Positions 6,222 through 14,953 are shown, counted from the first letter of the stretch. The stretch is DNA of 20,225 nucleotides from DATAES01 sp036493595 (GCA_036493595.1 DASXPN010000083.1:1-20225); one strand, 5' to 3'. Numbers and translations: made by a program. Notes: a model not told the origin generated them from the sequence alone.

Positions 6222-9200
6222 TGCGGCGACCGCTCCCGCTCGATCGCCCGACCCCTGAGCCTGCGCCGCCCGAAGCCGGCGGTTGGCTACGCCGGTTGGG
6301 GCCGTTCCTCATGGCGCACAAGAAGCACGTCGGGATCGCGTTCGGAGTCTCGATCGGTGGTCAGGCGATCAGCGCGCTCACGCCGGTGGTCGAGAAGGTG
6401 ATCATCGACGACGTCATCATCAGTCACAACCGGCCGCTGGCGCCGTGGCTGACGATCCTTGTGCTCGCCGGTGTAGTCGGCTTCGCGGCTGCATACGTTC
6501 GCCGGTTCGTCGGTGGACGCGTCAGTCTCGACGTGCAGTACGACCTGCGCAACGCGGTCTACGAACGCCTGCAACGACTCGACTTCGCCAGTCATGACCA
6601 GATGCAGACGGGCCAACTCGTGTCGCGCGCCAACAGCGACGTCGCGTTGCTGCAAGGGCTGTTGATGTTCCTGCCGATCATGCTCGGCAACATCGTGATG
6701 CTCGTGCTGTCGCTCGTGGTCATGGCGATCCTCTCGCCGCCACTCACGCTGGTCGCGCTGCTCACGTTGCCGGCGTTGCTGTTCGTGTCGCTGCGGCTGC
6801 GCACCACCATCTTCCCGGCCAGCTGGGATGCGCAGCAGCACGCCGGCGAGGTCGCGGGGGTGGTGGACGAAACCGTCACCGGCGTGCGCGTGGTCAAGGG
6901 CTTCGGGCAAGAGGACCGCGAGCTCGAGCATCTCGCAGAGACGGGCAAGGACCTGTACCGCTCACGCGTGCGGCTGATCAAGCTGCAGGCCCGGTACACC
7001 CCGATGTTGCAGTCCATCCCGGTGCTGGCCCAAGTGGCCGTGCTGGGCTTCGGCGGCTGGCTGGCACTCAACGGTCACCTGTCGCTCGGCACGTTCCTGG
7101 CCTTCTCGTCGTACATGGTGCAGCTGGTGGCGCCGGTCCGCATGTTCGCCACGCTTGTCGCGGTCGGCCAGCAAGCACGTGCTGGCGCGGAACGGATCCT
7201 CGACCTGCTCGACGCCAACCCGAAGATCACCGAGCGCGAGGACGCGGTGGTGCTGCCCTCGATCACCGGTGACGTCCACTTCTCGAACGTTCGCTTCGGT
7301 TACACGAAGAGCGATCCGGTGCTCGACGGATTCGAGCTGCATGTTTCGCCGGGTGAGACGGTCGCGCTCGTCGGTGCCAGCGGGTCCGGCAAGTCGACGG
7401 TCTCGTTGCTGTTGCCGCGCTTCTACGACGTCGCTGGCGGACGCGTGACCATCGACGACATCGACGTGCGTGACGTCACCTTCGACTCGCTGCGCCGGCA
7501 AGTGGGTGTGGTGTTCGAGGAGAGCTTCCTGTTCTCCGACACCGTGCGCAGCAACATCGCGTACGGCCGTCCTGACGTGTCCGACGCCGAGGTCGAAGCA
7601 GCGGCGCGCGCCGCGGAGGCGCACGAGTTCATCGTCGAGCTCCCCGACGGTTACGACACGGTCGTGGGCGAGCGGGGCCTCACGCTGTCGGGTGGTCAAC
7701 GTCAACGCGTTGCGCTCGCGCGCGCCATCATCACCGACCCGCGCATCTTGATCCTCGACGACGCCACGTCGTCGATCGACGCGGAGACCGAGGAGGACAT
7801 CCACACCACCCTCCGGTCGATCATGGCGCACCGCACGACGTTGCTCGTCGCCCATCGCCGTTCGACGTTGCGGCTGGCCGATCGCATCGTCGTGGTCGAC
7901 CACGGTCACGTTGCGGACGAAGGCACACACGCGGAACTGCTCGCTCGCTCACCCTTGTACCGGACGTTGCTGGCCGGCCCCGGCGACGACTGCGAAGGCG
8001 ACGACGCCGAGCTCGCCACCGAAGTGACCGGCGACGCCTGGGCCGCCGTCGACGAGTCACCCCGCGCCAAGGCGACGGTGGCCGGACCGGCTCGCTTCGG
8101 ACCGGGAGGCGGAGGCGCCGGTGGTGGCGGCGTGATCGGCATGAACCTCGCCCCCACGCCGCAGCTGCTCGCCGCGCTCGACACCCTGCCTCCCGCCGAC
8201 GACGAGCCCGAGGTCGACGTGGCGGCAGAGGCCGCGGCCGACCCTGGCCGGTTCAGCCTGCGGCTGTTGCTGCGTCGGTATCGCCGCGGCTTGAGCCTCG
8301 GGCTCGGGCTCGTGGTGGTCGACACCTTCCTCGTCCTGCTCGGCCCTTACCTCATCCGGCTCGGCATCGACGAGGGCGTCGCCAAGGCCGACGAGCGGGC
8401 GTTGTGGATGGCGACCGGAGCCTTCCTCGTGGTCGCGCTCGGCGACTTCGTGCTCACCCGCGCCTACACCTGGGTCACCGGCCGAACCGCGGAGCGTCTC
8501 CTGTACGCGCTCCGGATCCGTGTGTTCGCTCACCTGCAACGGCTGTCGCTCGACTTCTACGACCGAGAGCTCGGCGGGCGCGTGATGACCCGCATGACGA
8601 CCGATGTCGAGGCGCTGTCGCAGCTGTTGCAGACGGGGCTCATCAACGCCATCGTCAGCGTGTTCACGTGCGTCGGCGTGTTCGCGTTCTTGATCGTGCT
8701 CTCGCCGCCCCTTGCGGCGGTCGCCGCGTGCGTCCTCCCACCGTTGGTCCTCGCGACGTGGTGGTACCGGCGCCGGTCGTCGCGGGCGTACGCGCGGGCA
8801 CGCATCTCGATCGCGACGGTCAACGCGAACCTGCAAGAGAGTCTCTCGGGCGTGCGCGTGGCTCAGGCCTACGTACGTGAGGACCGCAACATCGAGGGCT
8901 TCCGTGGCGTGAACAGCGAGTACCTCGACGCTCGCCTCGAAGCCCAACGGTTGATCGCCCTCTACTTCCCGTTCGTGCTGCTGCTCTCCGACATCGGCGC
9001 CGCGGTCGTGCTCGGTGCCGGGTCGGCCTTCGTGGTCCACGGCACTGTCACGACCGGCGTGCTGATCGCGTTCCTGCTCTACCTCGATCAGTTCTTCTCA
9101 CCGATCCAACAGCTGTCGCAGGTGTTCGACACGTGGCAGCAAGCCAGCGCGTCGATGTTCATGATCAACGAGTTGATGGCCACGCCGACGGGCACGCCCG

Positions 9201-9997
9201 AAGCGCCGGACCCGATCGTGCCCGGACGGCTCGAGGGTCGCGTCGCGTTCCACGACGTGCACTTCTCGTATCCCGGGGCGGCCGGAGGCGAGGCCCTGGC
9301 CGGAGTCGACATCGAGATCAGGCCGGGCGAGCGGGTCGCGCTCGTGGGCGAGACCGGAGCGGGCAAGTCCACCATCGTCAAGCTGGTTGCCCGCTTCTAC
9401 GACCCGACCGCGGGATCGGTGACGGTCGACGGTTACGGACTGACCGAGCTCGACCTCGGCGCCTTCCGCCGTCAGCTCGGTGTCGTCCCGCAGGAGGCGT
9501 TCCTGTTCACCGGCACCGTCCGCGACAACATCGCGTACGGGCGTCCCAGTGCGTCGGACGCGGAGGTCGAACGCGCCTCACGGGCCGTCGGGGCGCACGA
9601 CTTCATTGCCGCGCTGCCGGGTGGCTACCTCGCGCCGGTGAGCGAGCGGGGCCGTTCGCTGTCGGCCGGACAACGCCAGCTGATCGCGCTCGCCCGCGCC
9701 CGTCTCGTCGATCCGGTCATCCTCTTGCTCGACGAAGCGACATCCAACCTCGATCTCGGGACCGAAGCGCGCGTGCAACGGGCCATGGGCGTCGTCGCGC
9801 AAGGAAGGACGACGGTGCTCGTCGCTCATCGCCTGCCGACGGCGCGCACGGCGGACCGCATCTTGGTCATCGACCGTGGCCTGGTCGTCGAGCAAGGCAC
9901 GCACGACGAGCTGCTCGAGCTGGGCGGGCGATATGCGGATCTGTGGCAAGCGTTCGCGGAGACCGGAACGGACGAGCTCGCCGCCGCCGCCGACTGA
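6218..9997 (+). CDS. Fused two-half ABC exporter (TMD-NBD-TMD-NBD), multidrug/lipid type
   Basis: 1259 residues from ATG 6218, overlapping the marR stop; ATG 6221 is equally possible. The order is TMD1 (about 25-330), NBD1 (about 350-590), a Gly-rich linker (about 625-645), TMD2 (about 680-985) and NBD2 (about 1005-1250). NBD1 has Walker A GASGSGKS (386), LSGGQ (490), Walker B LILDDATS with Asp at 515 where the catalytic Glu is expected, and H-loop H546. NBD2 has GETGAGKS (1044), LSAGQ (1148), LLLDEATS with Glu 1173, and H1204. One composite ATP site (NBD1 Walker motifs plus LSAGQ) is therefore degenerate and the other canonical, as in heterodimeric exporters. The layout resembles single-chain mycobacterial exporters such as Rv0194. 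It should sit in the inner membrane and expel a hydrophobic compound. Substrate is unknown. Confidence 0.93.
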   Translation: MMRRPLPLDRPTPEPAPPEAGGWLRRLGPFLMAHKKHVGIAFGVSIGGQAISALTPVVEKVIIDDVIISHNRPLAPWLTILVLAGVVGFAAAYVRRFVGGRVSLDVQYDLRNAVYERLQRLDFASHDQMQTGQLVSRANSDVALLQGLLMFLPIMLGNIVMLVLSLVVMAILSPPLTLVALLTLPALLFVSLRLRTTIFPASWDAQQHAGEVAGVVDETVTGVRVVKGFGQEDRELEHLAETGKDLYRSRVRLIKLQARYTPMLQSIPVLAQVAVLGFGGWLALNGHLSLGTFLAFSSYMVQLVAPVRMFATLVAVGQQARAGAERILDLLDANPKITEREDAVVLPSITGDVHFSNVRFGYTKSDPVLDGFELHVSPGETVALVGASGSGKSTVSLLLPRFYDVAGGRVTIDDIDVRDVTFDSLRRQVGVVFEESFLFSDTVRSNIAYGRPDVSDAEVEAAARAAEAHEFIVELPDGYDTVVGERGLTLSGGQRQRVALARAIITDPRILILDDATSSIDAETEEDIHTTLRSIMAHRTTLLVAHRRSTLRLADRIVVVDHGHVADEGTHAELLARSPLYRTLLAGPGDDCEGDDAELATEVTGDAWAAVDESPRAKATVAGPARFGPGGGGAGGGGVIGMNLAPTPQLLAALDTLPPADDEPEVDVAAEAAADPGRFSLRLLLRRYRRGLSLGLGLVVVDTFLVLLGPYLIRLGIDEGVAKADERALWMATGAFLVVALGDFVLTRAYTWVTGRTAERLLYALRIRVFAHLQRLSLDFYDRELGGRVMTRMTTDVEALSQLLQTGLINAIVSVFTCVGVFAFLIVLSPPLAAVAACVLPPLVLATWWYRRRSSRAYARARISIATVNANLQESLSGVRVAQAYVREDRNIEGFRGVNSEYLDARLEAQRLIALYFPFVLLLSDIGAAVVLGAGSAFVVHGTVTTGVLIAFLLYLDQFFSPIQQLSQVFDTWQQASASMFMINELMATPTGTPEAPDPIVPGRLEGRVAFHDVHFSYPGAAGGEALAGVDIEIRPGERVALVGETGAGKSTIVKLVARFYDPTAGSVTVDGYGLTELDLGAFRRQLGVVPQEAFLFTGTVRDNIAYGRPSASDAEVERASRAVGAHDFIAALPGGYLAPVSERGRSLSAGQRQLIALARARLVDPVILLLDEATSNLDLGTEARVQRAMGVVAQGRTTVLVAHRLPTARTADRILVIDRGLVVEQGTHDELLELGGRYADLWQAFAETGTDELAAAAD

Positions 9998-10012
9998 GCG
10001 ACGTTCAGATCC

Positions 10013-10678
10013 TCACAGGGTCGGGCCGACGAACGATGGGTGTTTGAGGACGATGCTCGTTGCTTGGGCGCGGTTGGCCACGCCGAGCTTGCGGTAGCCA
10101 CGCTTCAAGTGGCTTTTGACGGTGTCCTCGCTGATGTACAGCGAGCGCGCGATCTCGGCGTTGCGCAGGCCTGCGGCCAGCAGCACCAAGCACTCGCTCT
10201 CGCGCTCCGACAACCCGAATGATCGGCCCGGCCAGTCGCGACCGGCGCCGGAAACGGTCCGCCCCCTCGGAGGGGGCGCGATCACCACTTCGCCGTTGAC
10301 GATCTCGCGCAACCGGTCGGCGAGCTCGTCGCCTTCGAGCGCTTTGGACAGCACGCCGCTCACACCTTGTGACAGCGCGTCACCGGTCAGCGCGTCAGCC
10401 CACGACAGGGTGAACACCGCGACATGGCGGACTCCAGGCGTGGACACGAGCTCGCGCAGCTGGTCCTCCGAGACGCTGTCGCGCCCGAACGTGTCGTACA
10501 GAACGACGTCGATCGGTGCGGTCGGTGTCTCTTGCCCGACGATGAACATGTCCACCACGTCGATGTCGTCATGCCGGCTCAGCATCGCCGCGAGTCCGGC
10601 GACGACGATCTCGTGGTCATTGGCCACCGCGACGCGGGTCGGAGAGTTTGCATCGCGGGAGGCAGTCGCACCGGCCAC
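10013..10678 (-). CDS. NarL/LuxR-type response regulator
   Basis: 221 residues from GTG 10676-10678. The receiver domain (about 15-130) begins RVAVANDHEIVVAGL. The usual acidic pair is N20-D21 here, so one metal-binding carboxylate is replaced. The phosphoacceptor D62 (VVLYDTF), T90 and K112 (VLSKAL) are kept. The C-terminal LuxR helix-turn-helix is intact: FGLSERESECLVLLAAGL, NAEIARSLYISEDTVKSHLK, RKLGVANRAQA. Such proteins are DNA-binding outputs of two-component systems; no histidine kinase lies beside it. It is divergent from the RsbW-like gene and opens a five-gene signalling island. Phosphorylation may still work with the Asn substitution, since many NarL proteins tolerate variation here. 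A TATACA at 10685-10690 (minus strand), six bases before the GTG, could be the -10 of a leaderless promoter. Confidence 0.9.
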   Translation of the reverse strand: MAGATASRDANSPTRVAVANDHEIVVAGLAAMLSRHDDIDVVDMFIVGQETPTAPIDVVLYDTFGRDSVSEDQLRELVSTPGVRHVAVFTLSWADALTGDALSQGVSGVLSKALEGDELADRLREIVNGEVVIAPPPRGRTVSGAGRDWPGRSFGLSERESECLVLLAAGLRNAEIARSLYISEDTVKSHLKRGYRKLGVANRAQATSIVLKHPSFVGPTL

Positions 10679-10699
10679 CCGATCTGTATAGCCGACTAT

Positions 10700-10715
10700 T
10701 CACCCCTTCGGGTGA
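10700..10715. repeat. Inverted repeat in the divergent response regulator / RsbW-like intergenic region
   Basis: TCACCC-CTTC-GGGTGA, six perfect pairs around a four-base loop. It lies 22 bases upstream of the response-regulator start. It may be an operator shared by the divergent genes or a hairpin in a leader RNA; the sequence does not decide. Confidence 0.4.
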
Positions 10716-10837
10716 TGCGACGCCCAGAGAGAAAGGTCATGCTTGCAAGCCGGTGCGGCTACGACAGGCAGGGCGATGAGAGCGTCGGACCACCGAGACG
10801 GCGTGTTCTCCGGGGCCACTACGGGTATGCGGGTGGT

Positions 10838-11206
10838 GTGGGGCCGTCAGCTATCTCGATGGAGTTGCCCGACACCAAGTCGGCGCCATCAGCAGCACGC
10901 GCCTTCGTCCGCGCGCACCTGGCCGAGCGCGCCGGTTCGGACACGGCCGACGCCGTCGGCTTGTGCGTCAGCGAGCTCGTCACCAATGCGGTCGACCATG
11001 CGCAGCCGCCGTTCCGGCTGCGCATCGGATCGCGTGGTCCGTTCGTGCGCATCGAGTTGGATGACGCAACGGTCGAAGCGCCCGTCGTCCTTGCGCCGTC
11101 GCTGTCGCGCGAGCGAGGCCGCGGGATGCTCATCGTCAACCGGCTCGCACGCTCATGGGGGATCGAGTCCTTGCCGGCGGGAAAGACGGTCTGGGCCGAG
11201 TTCTGA
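10838..11206 (+). CDS. Single-domain HATPase protein, RsbW-like (anti-sigma kinase family)
   Basis: The stop is TGA 11204-11206. The N-box SELVTNAVDHA and the glycine box RERGRGMLIVNRLA, followed by WGIESLPAGKTVWAEF, identify an HATPase_c_2 domain of the RsbW/SpoIIAB type. Such proteins bind ATP and act as anti-sigma factors and/or serine kinases of STAS proteins. The start is uncertain. ATG 10739 (purine-rich AGAGAG upstream) gives 155 residues, GTG 10838 gives 122, ATG 10859 gives 115. I prefer 10838 because codons 10739-10837 have clearly lower third-position G+C and odd composition, while starting at 10859 would cut the first strand (SAISMELP). It lies upstream of the KaiC-like gene and near the SpoIIE phosphatase, the usual functional opponents. 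No STAS protein or sigma factor is in the window. Confidence 0.75.
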   Translation: MGPSAISMELPDTKSAPSAARAFVRAHLAERAGSDTADAVGLCVSELVTNAVDHAQPPFRLRIGSRGPFVRIELDDATVEAPVVLAPSLSRERGRGMLIVNRLARSWGIESLPAGKTVWAEF

Positions 11207-11210
11207 CGCC

Positions 11211-11255
11211 GGCGCTCGCAGGATCGGCGCTCGCAGGATCGGCGCTCGAAGCGCC
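11211..11255 (+). repeat. Three 15-bp tandem units ending in a hairpin, upstream of the KaiC-like gene
   Basis: GGCGCTCGCAGGATC occurs exactly at 11211-11225 and 11226-11240. A third, diverged unit GGCGCTCGAAGCGCC at 11241-11255 folds into GGCGCT-CGA-AGCGCC, with one more C-G pair outside (11240/11256). The array fills most of the 66-base gap between the RsbW-like stop and the TTG start of the KaiC-like gene. It could be a regulator-binding array, an RNA leader structure, or a slippage product. Confidence 0.6.
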
Positions 11256-11272
11256 GGCACTGACTGGTTACA

Positions 11273-12676
11273 TTGAGCGCCTTGGCGGAGCGGCTCTCGA
11301 GTGGGCACCGACGGCTCGACGACGTCCTCGGTGGCGGCCTGTGGTCTGATTCACTGACCGTCATCACGGGCGCGCCGGGCACCGGCAAGACACTGCTGGC
11401 GCAACAGTTCGTTTTCGCGAACGCGTCGCCCGAGCGGCCGGCGATGTACGTCTCGACGGTCTCCGAGCCGCTCCACAAGATCTTGCGCTACGGACGAACG
11501 TTGAGCTTCTTCGACCCTGACGCAGTCGGCGAAGCGGTGTTCTACGAGGATCTCGGCGGGCTGCTCGACGATCGCGGGCTGCCTGCTTTTGTCGAACGAC
11601 TCGAAGCGCTCATCGCAGAGCGACGGCCGAGCATGATCGTGATCGACAGCTTCAAGGCGCTGCACGCGTTCGCCCGGGAGCCGGGGGACTTCCGCTGGTT
11701 CCTGCACGACTTCGCGGCGCGGTTGTCCGCGTCCAAGGCGACGACGTTCTGGGTCGGCGAGTACACGGACGAAGACATCGCGCGCGAGCCCGAGTTCGCC
11801 GTGGCCGACGCGATCCTGAAGCTGTCGTCGATGCGCACGATGGAGCGCGAGTTGCGCGTGCTCCAAGTGATGAAGTTCCGCGGCAGCGACTTCATGTCCG
11901 GACAGCACTCGTACCGGCTGTCGGAGAACGGCTTCGACGTATATCCGCGCTTGGCCGACAGGCGGGACGAAGCCGACTACGAGATGGAAGACCGGCGCGT
12001 GTCGTCGGGGATCGAAGCGCTCGATGTCATGCTCGGGCACGGCTACTGGGCCGGCTCGAGCACCCTCGTGGCCGGCCCTTCGGGTGTCGGCAAGACCGTG
12101 ATGTCGCTCGGCTTCGCGTTCGGCGGGATCGCCGTCGGAGAGCCCGGCTTGATCGCCAACCTGCAGGAGAATCCGACTCAGCTCGATCGCACCGCGCGCG
12201 GGTTCGGTTGGTCGGTCGAGGATCCCAACATCGCTGTCATGTACCGGTCGTCGGTCGACCTGTACATCGACCAGTGGGTGCACGAGCTGCTCGAGGTCAT
12301 GGAGACCCGCAACGTCAAGCGGCTCGTCATCGACAGCTTGGGTGATCTCGCGTTCGCGTCACCGGACGAGGTGCGCTTCCGTGAGTACCTGTACTCGCTG
12401 CTGCAGCGGTGCTCGCGCCGCGGCGTGAGCGTGATGATGACGATGGAGCTGCCTGACCTGTTCCATCTCGAGCGGCTGTCCGAGCGCGGTGTGTCCAACA
12501 TGTCGGACAACGTCGTGCTGCTCCAGTTCGTGCGCGGCAAAGTCGACATCAAGCGCACGGTGACGATCCTGAAGACACGTGCCGCCGTTCACGAGCCGGA
12601 GATCCGCCAGTTCACGATCGCGTCCGACGGCATCAAACTCGGCGAACGATTCGCCGACGAGTCTGCTCCGCACTGA
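11273..12676 (+). CDS. KaiC-like RecA-superfamily ATPase with two tandem domains
   Basis: 467 residues from TTG 11273; no better in-frame start is seen and no clear Shine-Dalgarno precedes it. Two KaiC/RecA domains are present. Domain 1 has Walker A GAPGTGKT (33-40) and Walker B MIVIDSF (D125). Domain 2 has GPSGVGKT (268-275) and LVIDSLGDLA (D354). In KaiC each domain carries an EE pair after the P-loop. By eye alignment, domain 1 has VS at this place (YVSTVSEP) and domain 2 has Q298-E299. Near the C-terminus GVSNMSDNVVLLQ aligns with the KaiC phosphosite region, with S408 at the S431 position and N409 at T432. It is therefore a KaiC paralogue of the signalling type rather than a clock KaiC, and 467 residues is slightly short of cyanobacterial KaiC. 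There is no kaiA or kaiB nearby. Its neighbours suggest a role in signal transduction. Confidence 0.88.
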   Translation: MSALAERLSSGHRRLDDVLGGGLWSDSLTVITGAPGTGKTLLAQQFVFANASPERPAMYVSTVSEPLHKILRYGRTLSFFDPDAVGEAVFYEDLGGLLDDRGLPAFVERLEALIAERRPSMIVIDSFKALHAFAREPGDFRWFLHDFAARLSASKATTFWVGEYTDEDIAREPEFAVADAILKLSSMRTMERELRVLQVMKFRGSDFMSGQHSYRLSENGFDVYPRLADRRDEADYEMEDRRVSSGIEALDVMLGHGYWAGSSTLVAGPSGVGKTVMSLGFAFGGIAVGEPGLIANLQENPTQLDRTARGFGWSVEDPNIAVMYRSSVDLYIDQWVHELLEVMETRNVKRLVIDSLGDLAFASPDEVRFREYLYSLLQRCSRRGVSVMMTMELPDLFHLERLSERGVSNMSDNVVLLQFVRGKVDIKRTVTILKTRAAVHEPEIRQFTIASDGIKLGERFADESAPH

Positions 12677-12683
12677 ACCAACA

Positions 12684-12696
12684 CGCGCCGAGCGCG
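12684..12696. terminator. Possible bidirectional hairpin terminator between convergent genes
   Basis: CGCGC-CGA-GCGCG, five perfect G/C pairs with a three-base loop, lies exactly in the 21-base gap between the stops of the KaiC-like and SpoIIE phosphatase genes. There is no T-run on either side, so this is an actinobacterial-style hairpin at best. Confidence 0.35.
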
Positions 12697-12697
12697 G

Positions 12698-14953
12698 TCA
12701 GGTCGGTGGAACGCGCAGCACCAGGATCGCGAGGTCGTCGCTCGGTTCGGCTCCGCCGAATGCGAGCACGGCGGCCTCGATGGCCTCACCGATGGCAGCG
12801 GCATCGAGGCCCGCGCAGCGCGCGAGGGTGGCCTGCAGCCGCTCGTCGCCGAACTGTTCGCGGTCGCGCCGCGCCTCGGTGACGCCGTCGGTGTACGCCA
12901 CGAACGCGTCACCCGGTTGCAGCTGCGTCGTCTCTTCCCACAAACGGACGTCGGGCAGCACTCCGATGAGCGTGCCAGCCGTACCGATCGGCTCGACGTC
13001 GCCGTTCGCCCGCAACACAAGGGGAGCGGGATGGCCGCCGCGGCACACCGAGAGACGAACTCCTTGGGCCGTCGGCACAACGCGCGTGTAGGTCAGCGTG
13101 CAGAAGCGATCGTCGAGTTGCTGATGAACCATCGCCTCGTTGAGCTTGCGCAGCACTTGCGCGGGCTGGCGCATGTCCATGGCGACGGAACGGATCGTCC
13201 ATCTCGCCGTGGCGGTGACCGCGGCCGCCTCCGGGCCCTTGCCGCAGACGTCGCCGACGACCACGGCCCAGTCGCCGCCCGTGTCGAACACGTCGTAGAA
13301 GTCGCCCCCCACTTCGAGGCCGGCGAGCGCGGGGTGGTACCGGGCGCTCAGCTCCACACCTGGGATGTCGGGCAGGCTCGGCGGGAGCAAGCTGGTCTGC
13401 AGCGCGCGGTTCAGCTCTTGAATGCGTCGCCGGTCGGTCTCGGCTCGGTCGCGGCCGAGGCGCTCGCGGTCGTAGAGCAATGCGCGTGAGAGTGCTTGTG
13501 CGCACTGCTCCGCTACCGCGATGAGAAAGCGAGCCTCGTCGTCGTCGAAGGACCGCTCGTCCCGAAAGCCCAGTGCCAGCGCGCCGATGACTCGTTGCTG
13601 CGCGTGAAGCGGCAGCACCGCGAACGACAGCCCTGTGCCCCGCGTGTTCGCGAACGTGGGAAAGCTGCGGTCCCGTTCCTCGAGCGAGTGCATGAAGACA
13701 GGCGTACCGGTACGGACGACCTGCGCGGCGGGGAGCGGTGCATCGAGGCAGATGGACTCGAACTGCGGCTCAACCGTTCCCTGGTCGGAACCCGGTATGA
13801 GCCGGAGCTCGCCTGACATCTCGTCGAGCAGCCACACGCCCCGGCTCGGGGGGTCGATGCCTCCCATCGAGACGTCGCGGATCACTTGCGCGACCTCGGT
13901 CACCGACACCGCGCGTGCGAGCGCGGCGGAGAGTCGCTGCAACTGTCCGAGCCTGTCGGCGAGTGCCTCGGCTTCGGCCCGCGCCCGCTGTTGATCGTCG
14001 AACAAGCGGGCATTGTCGATCGCGATTGCCGCTTGCTTCGCGAGCTCGATCGCGATCGCGACGTCTCGGTCGCCGAACCGTCGCCCGGGGGAGCACGAAA
14101 TCAACGTGAGCGCGCCTTGCACGCGTCCACGAGCGCTCAGCGGAACGCTGATGAACGACGAGAAACCGAGCTCGGCCACGATCTGGTAGTGGCGCTCGTC
14201 GCGGGTGACGGTCGGGAGGAACTCGTCGGTGATGTCGCCGGAGACGAACGGCTCGCCGTCGCGCAGCACACCCACAGCCGGATGGTTGCCCAACGGATCC
14301 GGCGCGTACATGGTTTTGATCTCGTCGAGCAGGTGTTGTGTGGCTGGATCCGAGTGAACCGCAGCCATGCGCCGGATGCCGCCCTCGTCATCCGCGATGT
14401 CGATCAGGCAGACGTCGGCGAGGAACGGCACCGCGAACTCGGCGAGGGTCACGAAGTTGCGTTCGTAGTCGAGCGATGACGCCAGCACCATCGAGCACTC
14501 ATTGAGGAAGTGCTCGACCTGCTGCGTGTGGCCCACTCTGGCCGGCTCGCCCAGGCGCTCGTGGCGGACGTCGATGCCGATGCTGAGGACGCCGACGAGC
14601 TCGCCTGATGCGCTGTACAGCGGTGAGTCGATGGCATGGACCGAGACCACCGAGCCGTCCTTGTTCTGGACCTCGAAGTTCCCCTCCCACGAGAGGCCCT
14701 GTTCGAGCGTGCGGACGATCTCGGCCGCGAGCTCGCTACCGACGGCGACGCCGGACAGCTCCGCGGACGAACACCCGATGAGTTCGTCGGGTGACCATCC
14801 GTACAGGGACTCGACGCCGCGGTTGGCGAACAGGATGCGGCCCTCGAGGTCGACGGCGATGACCGCGGCATCGATGCGCTCGAGGAGCTGCGCTTCCAGA
14901 CCGAGCAGAGGAGTGACGGCGCCGGCCGGCGTGGGAGTAGCCGCTTCGGACAT
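12698..14953 (-). CDS. PAS-GAF-GAF-SpoIIE (PP2C-type) serine phosphatase
   Basis: 751 residues from ATG 14951-14953 (MSEAATPTP); GTG 14983 would add ten. The order is PAS (about 18-130, with AVIAVDLEGRILFANRGVESLYGW), GAF1 (about 155-310), a short coiled linker, GAF2 (about 330-490), a helical linker with LNRALQTSLLPPSLPDIPG, and a SpoIIE phosphatase domain to the end. The metal-binding motifs EVGGDFYDVF, VVGDVCGKGPEAA, VAYTDGVTEAR and SDDLAILVL are all present, so it should be an active Mn2+-dependent phosphatase. Such proteins dephosphorylate STAS anti-anti-sigma factors in response to signals sensed by PAS and GAF. No transmembrane segment is seen, so it is cytosolic. The RsbW-like kinase at 10838 is the natural opponent. 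It is convergent with the KaiC-like gene and divergent from the EAL gene. Confidence 0.93.
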   Translation of the reverse strand: MSEAATPTPAGAVTPLLGLEAQLLERIDAAVIAVDLEGRILFANRGVESLYGWSPDELIGCSSAELSGVAVGSELAAEIVRTLEQGLSWEGNFEVQNKDGSVVSVHAIDSPLYSASGELVGVLSIGIDVRHERLGEPARVGHTQQVEHFLNECSMVLASSLDYERNFVTLAEFAVPFLADVCLIDIADDEGGIRRMAAVHSDPATQHLLDEIKTMYAPDPLGNHPAVGVLRDGEPFVSGDITDEFLPTVTRDERHYQIVAELGFSSFISVPLSARGRVQGALTLISCSPGRRFGDRDVAIAIELAKQAAIAIDNARLFDDQQRARAEAEALADRLGQLQRLSAALARAVSVTEVAQVIRDVSMGGIDPPSRGVWLLDEMSGELRLIPGSDQGTVEPQFESICLDAPLPAAQVVRTGTPVFMHSLEERDRSFPTFANTRGTGLSFAVLPLHAQQRVIGALALGFRDERSFDDDEARFLIAVAEQCAQALSRALLYDRERLGRDRAETDRRRIQELNRALQTSLLPPSLPDIPGVELSARYHPALAGLEVGGDFYDVFDTGGDWAVVVGDVCGKGPEAAAVTATARWTIRSVAMDMRQPAQVLRKLNEAMVHQQLDDRFCTLTYTRVVPTAQGVRLSVCRGGHPAPLVLRANGDVEPIGTAGTLIGVLPDVRLWEETTQLQPGDAFVAYTDGVTEARRDREQFGDERLQATLARCAGLDAAAIGEAIEAAVLAFGGAEPSDDLAILVLRVPPT

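Noticed and set aside
8057..9040. Minus-strand open frame of 327 residues inside the ABC exporter
   Set aside because: His/Glu/Arg-rich antisense shadow; the ABC frame is continuous and well conserved here.
10739..10837. N-terminal extension of the RsbW-like protein from ATG 10739
   Set aside because: Third-position G+C falls and the residues look random. The domain is complete from 10838, though the longer start cannot be excluded.
11211..11255. CRISPR-like repeat array
   Set aside because: The units are directly tandem, 15 bp, with no spacers, and no cas gene is present.
11273..12676. A complete circadian kai cluster
   Set aside because: No kaiA or kaiB is in the window and the KaiC-like protein lacks key residues of the clock protein.
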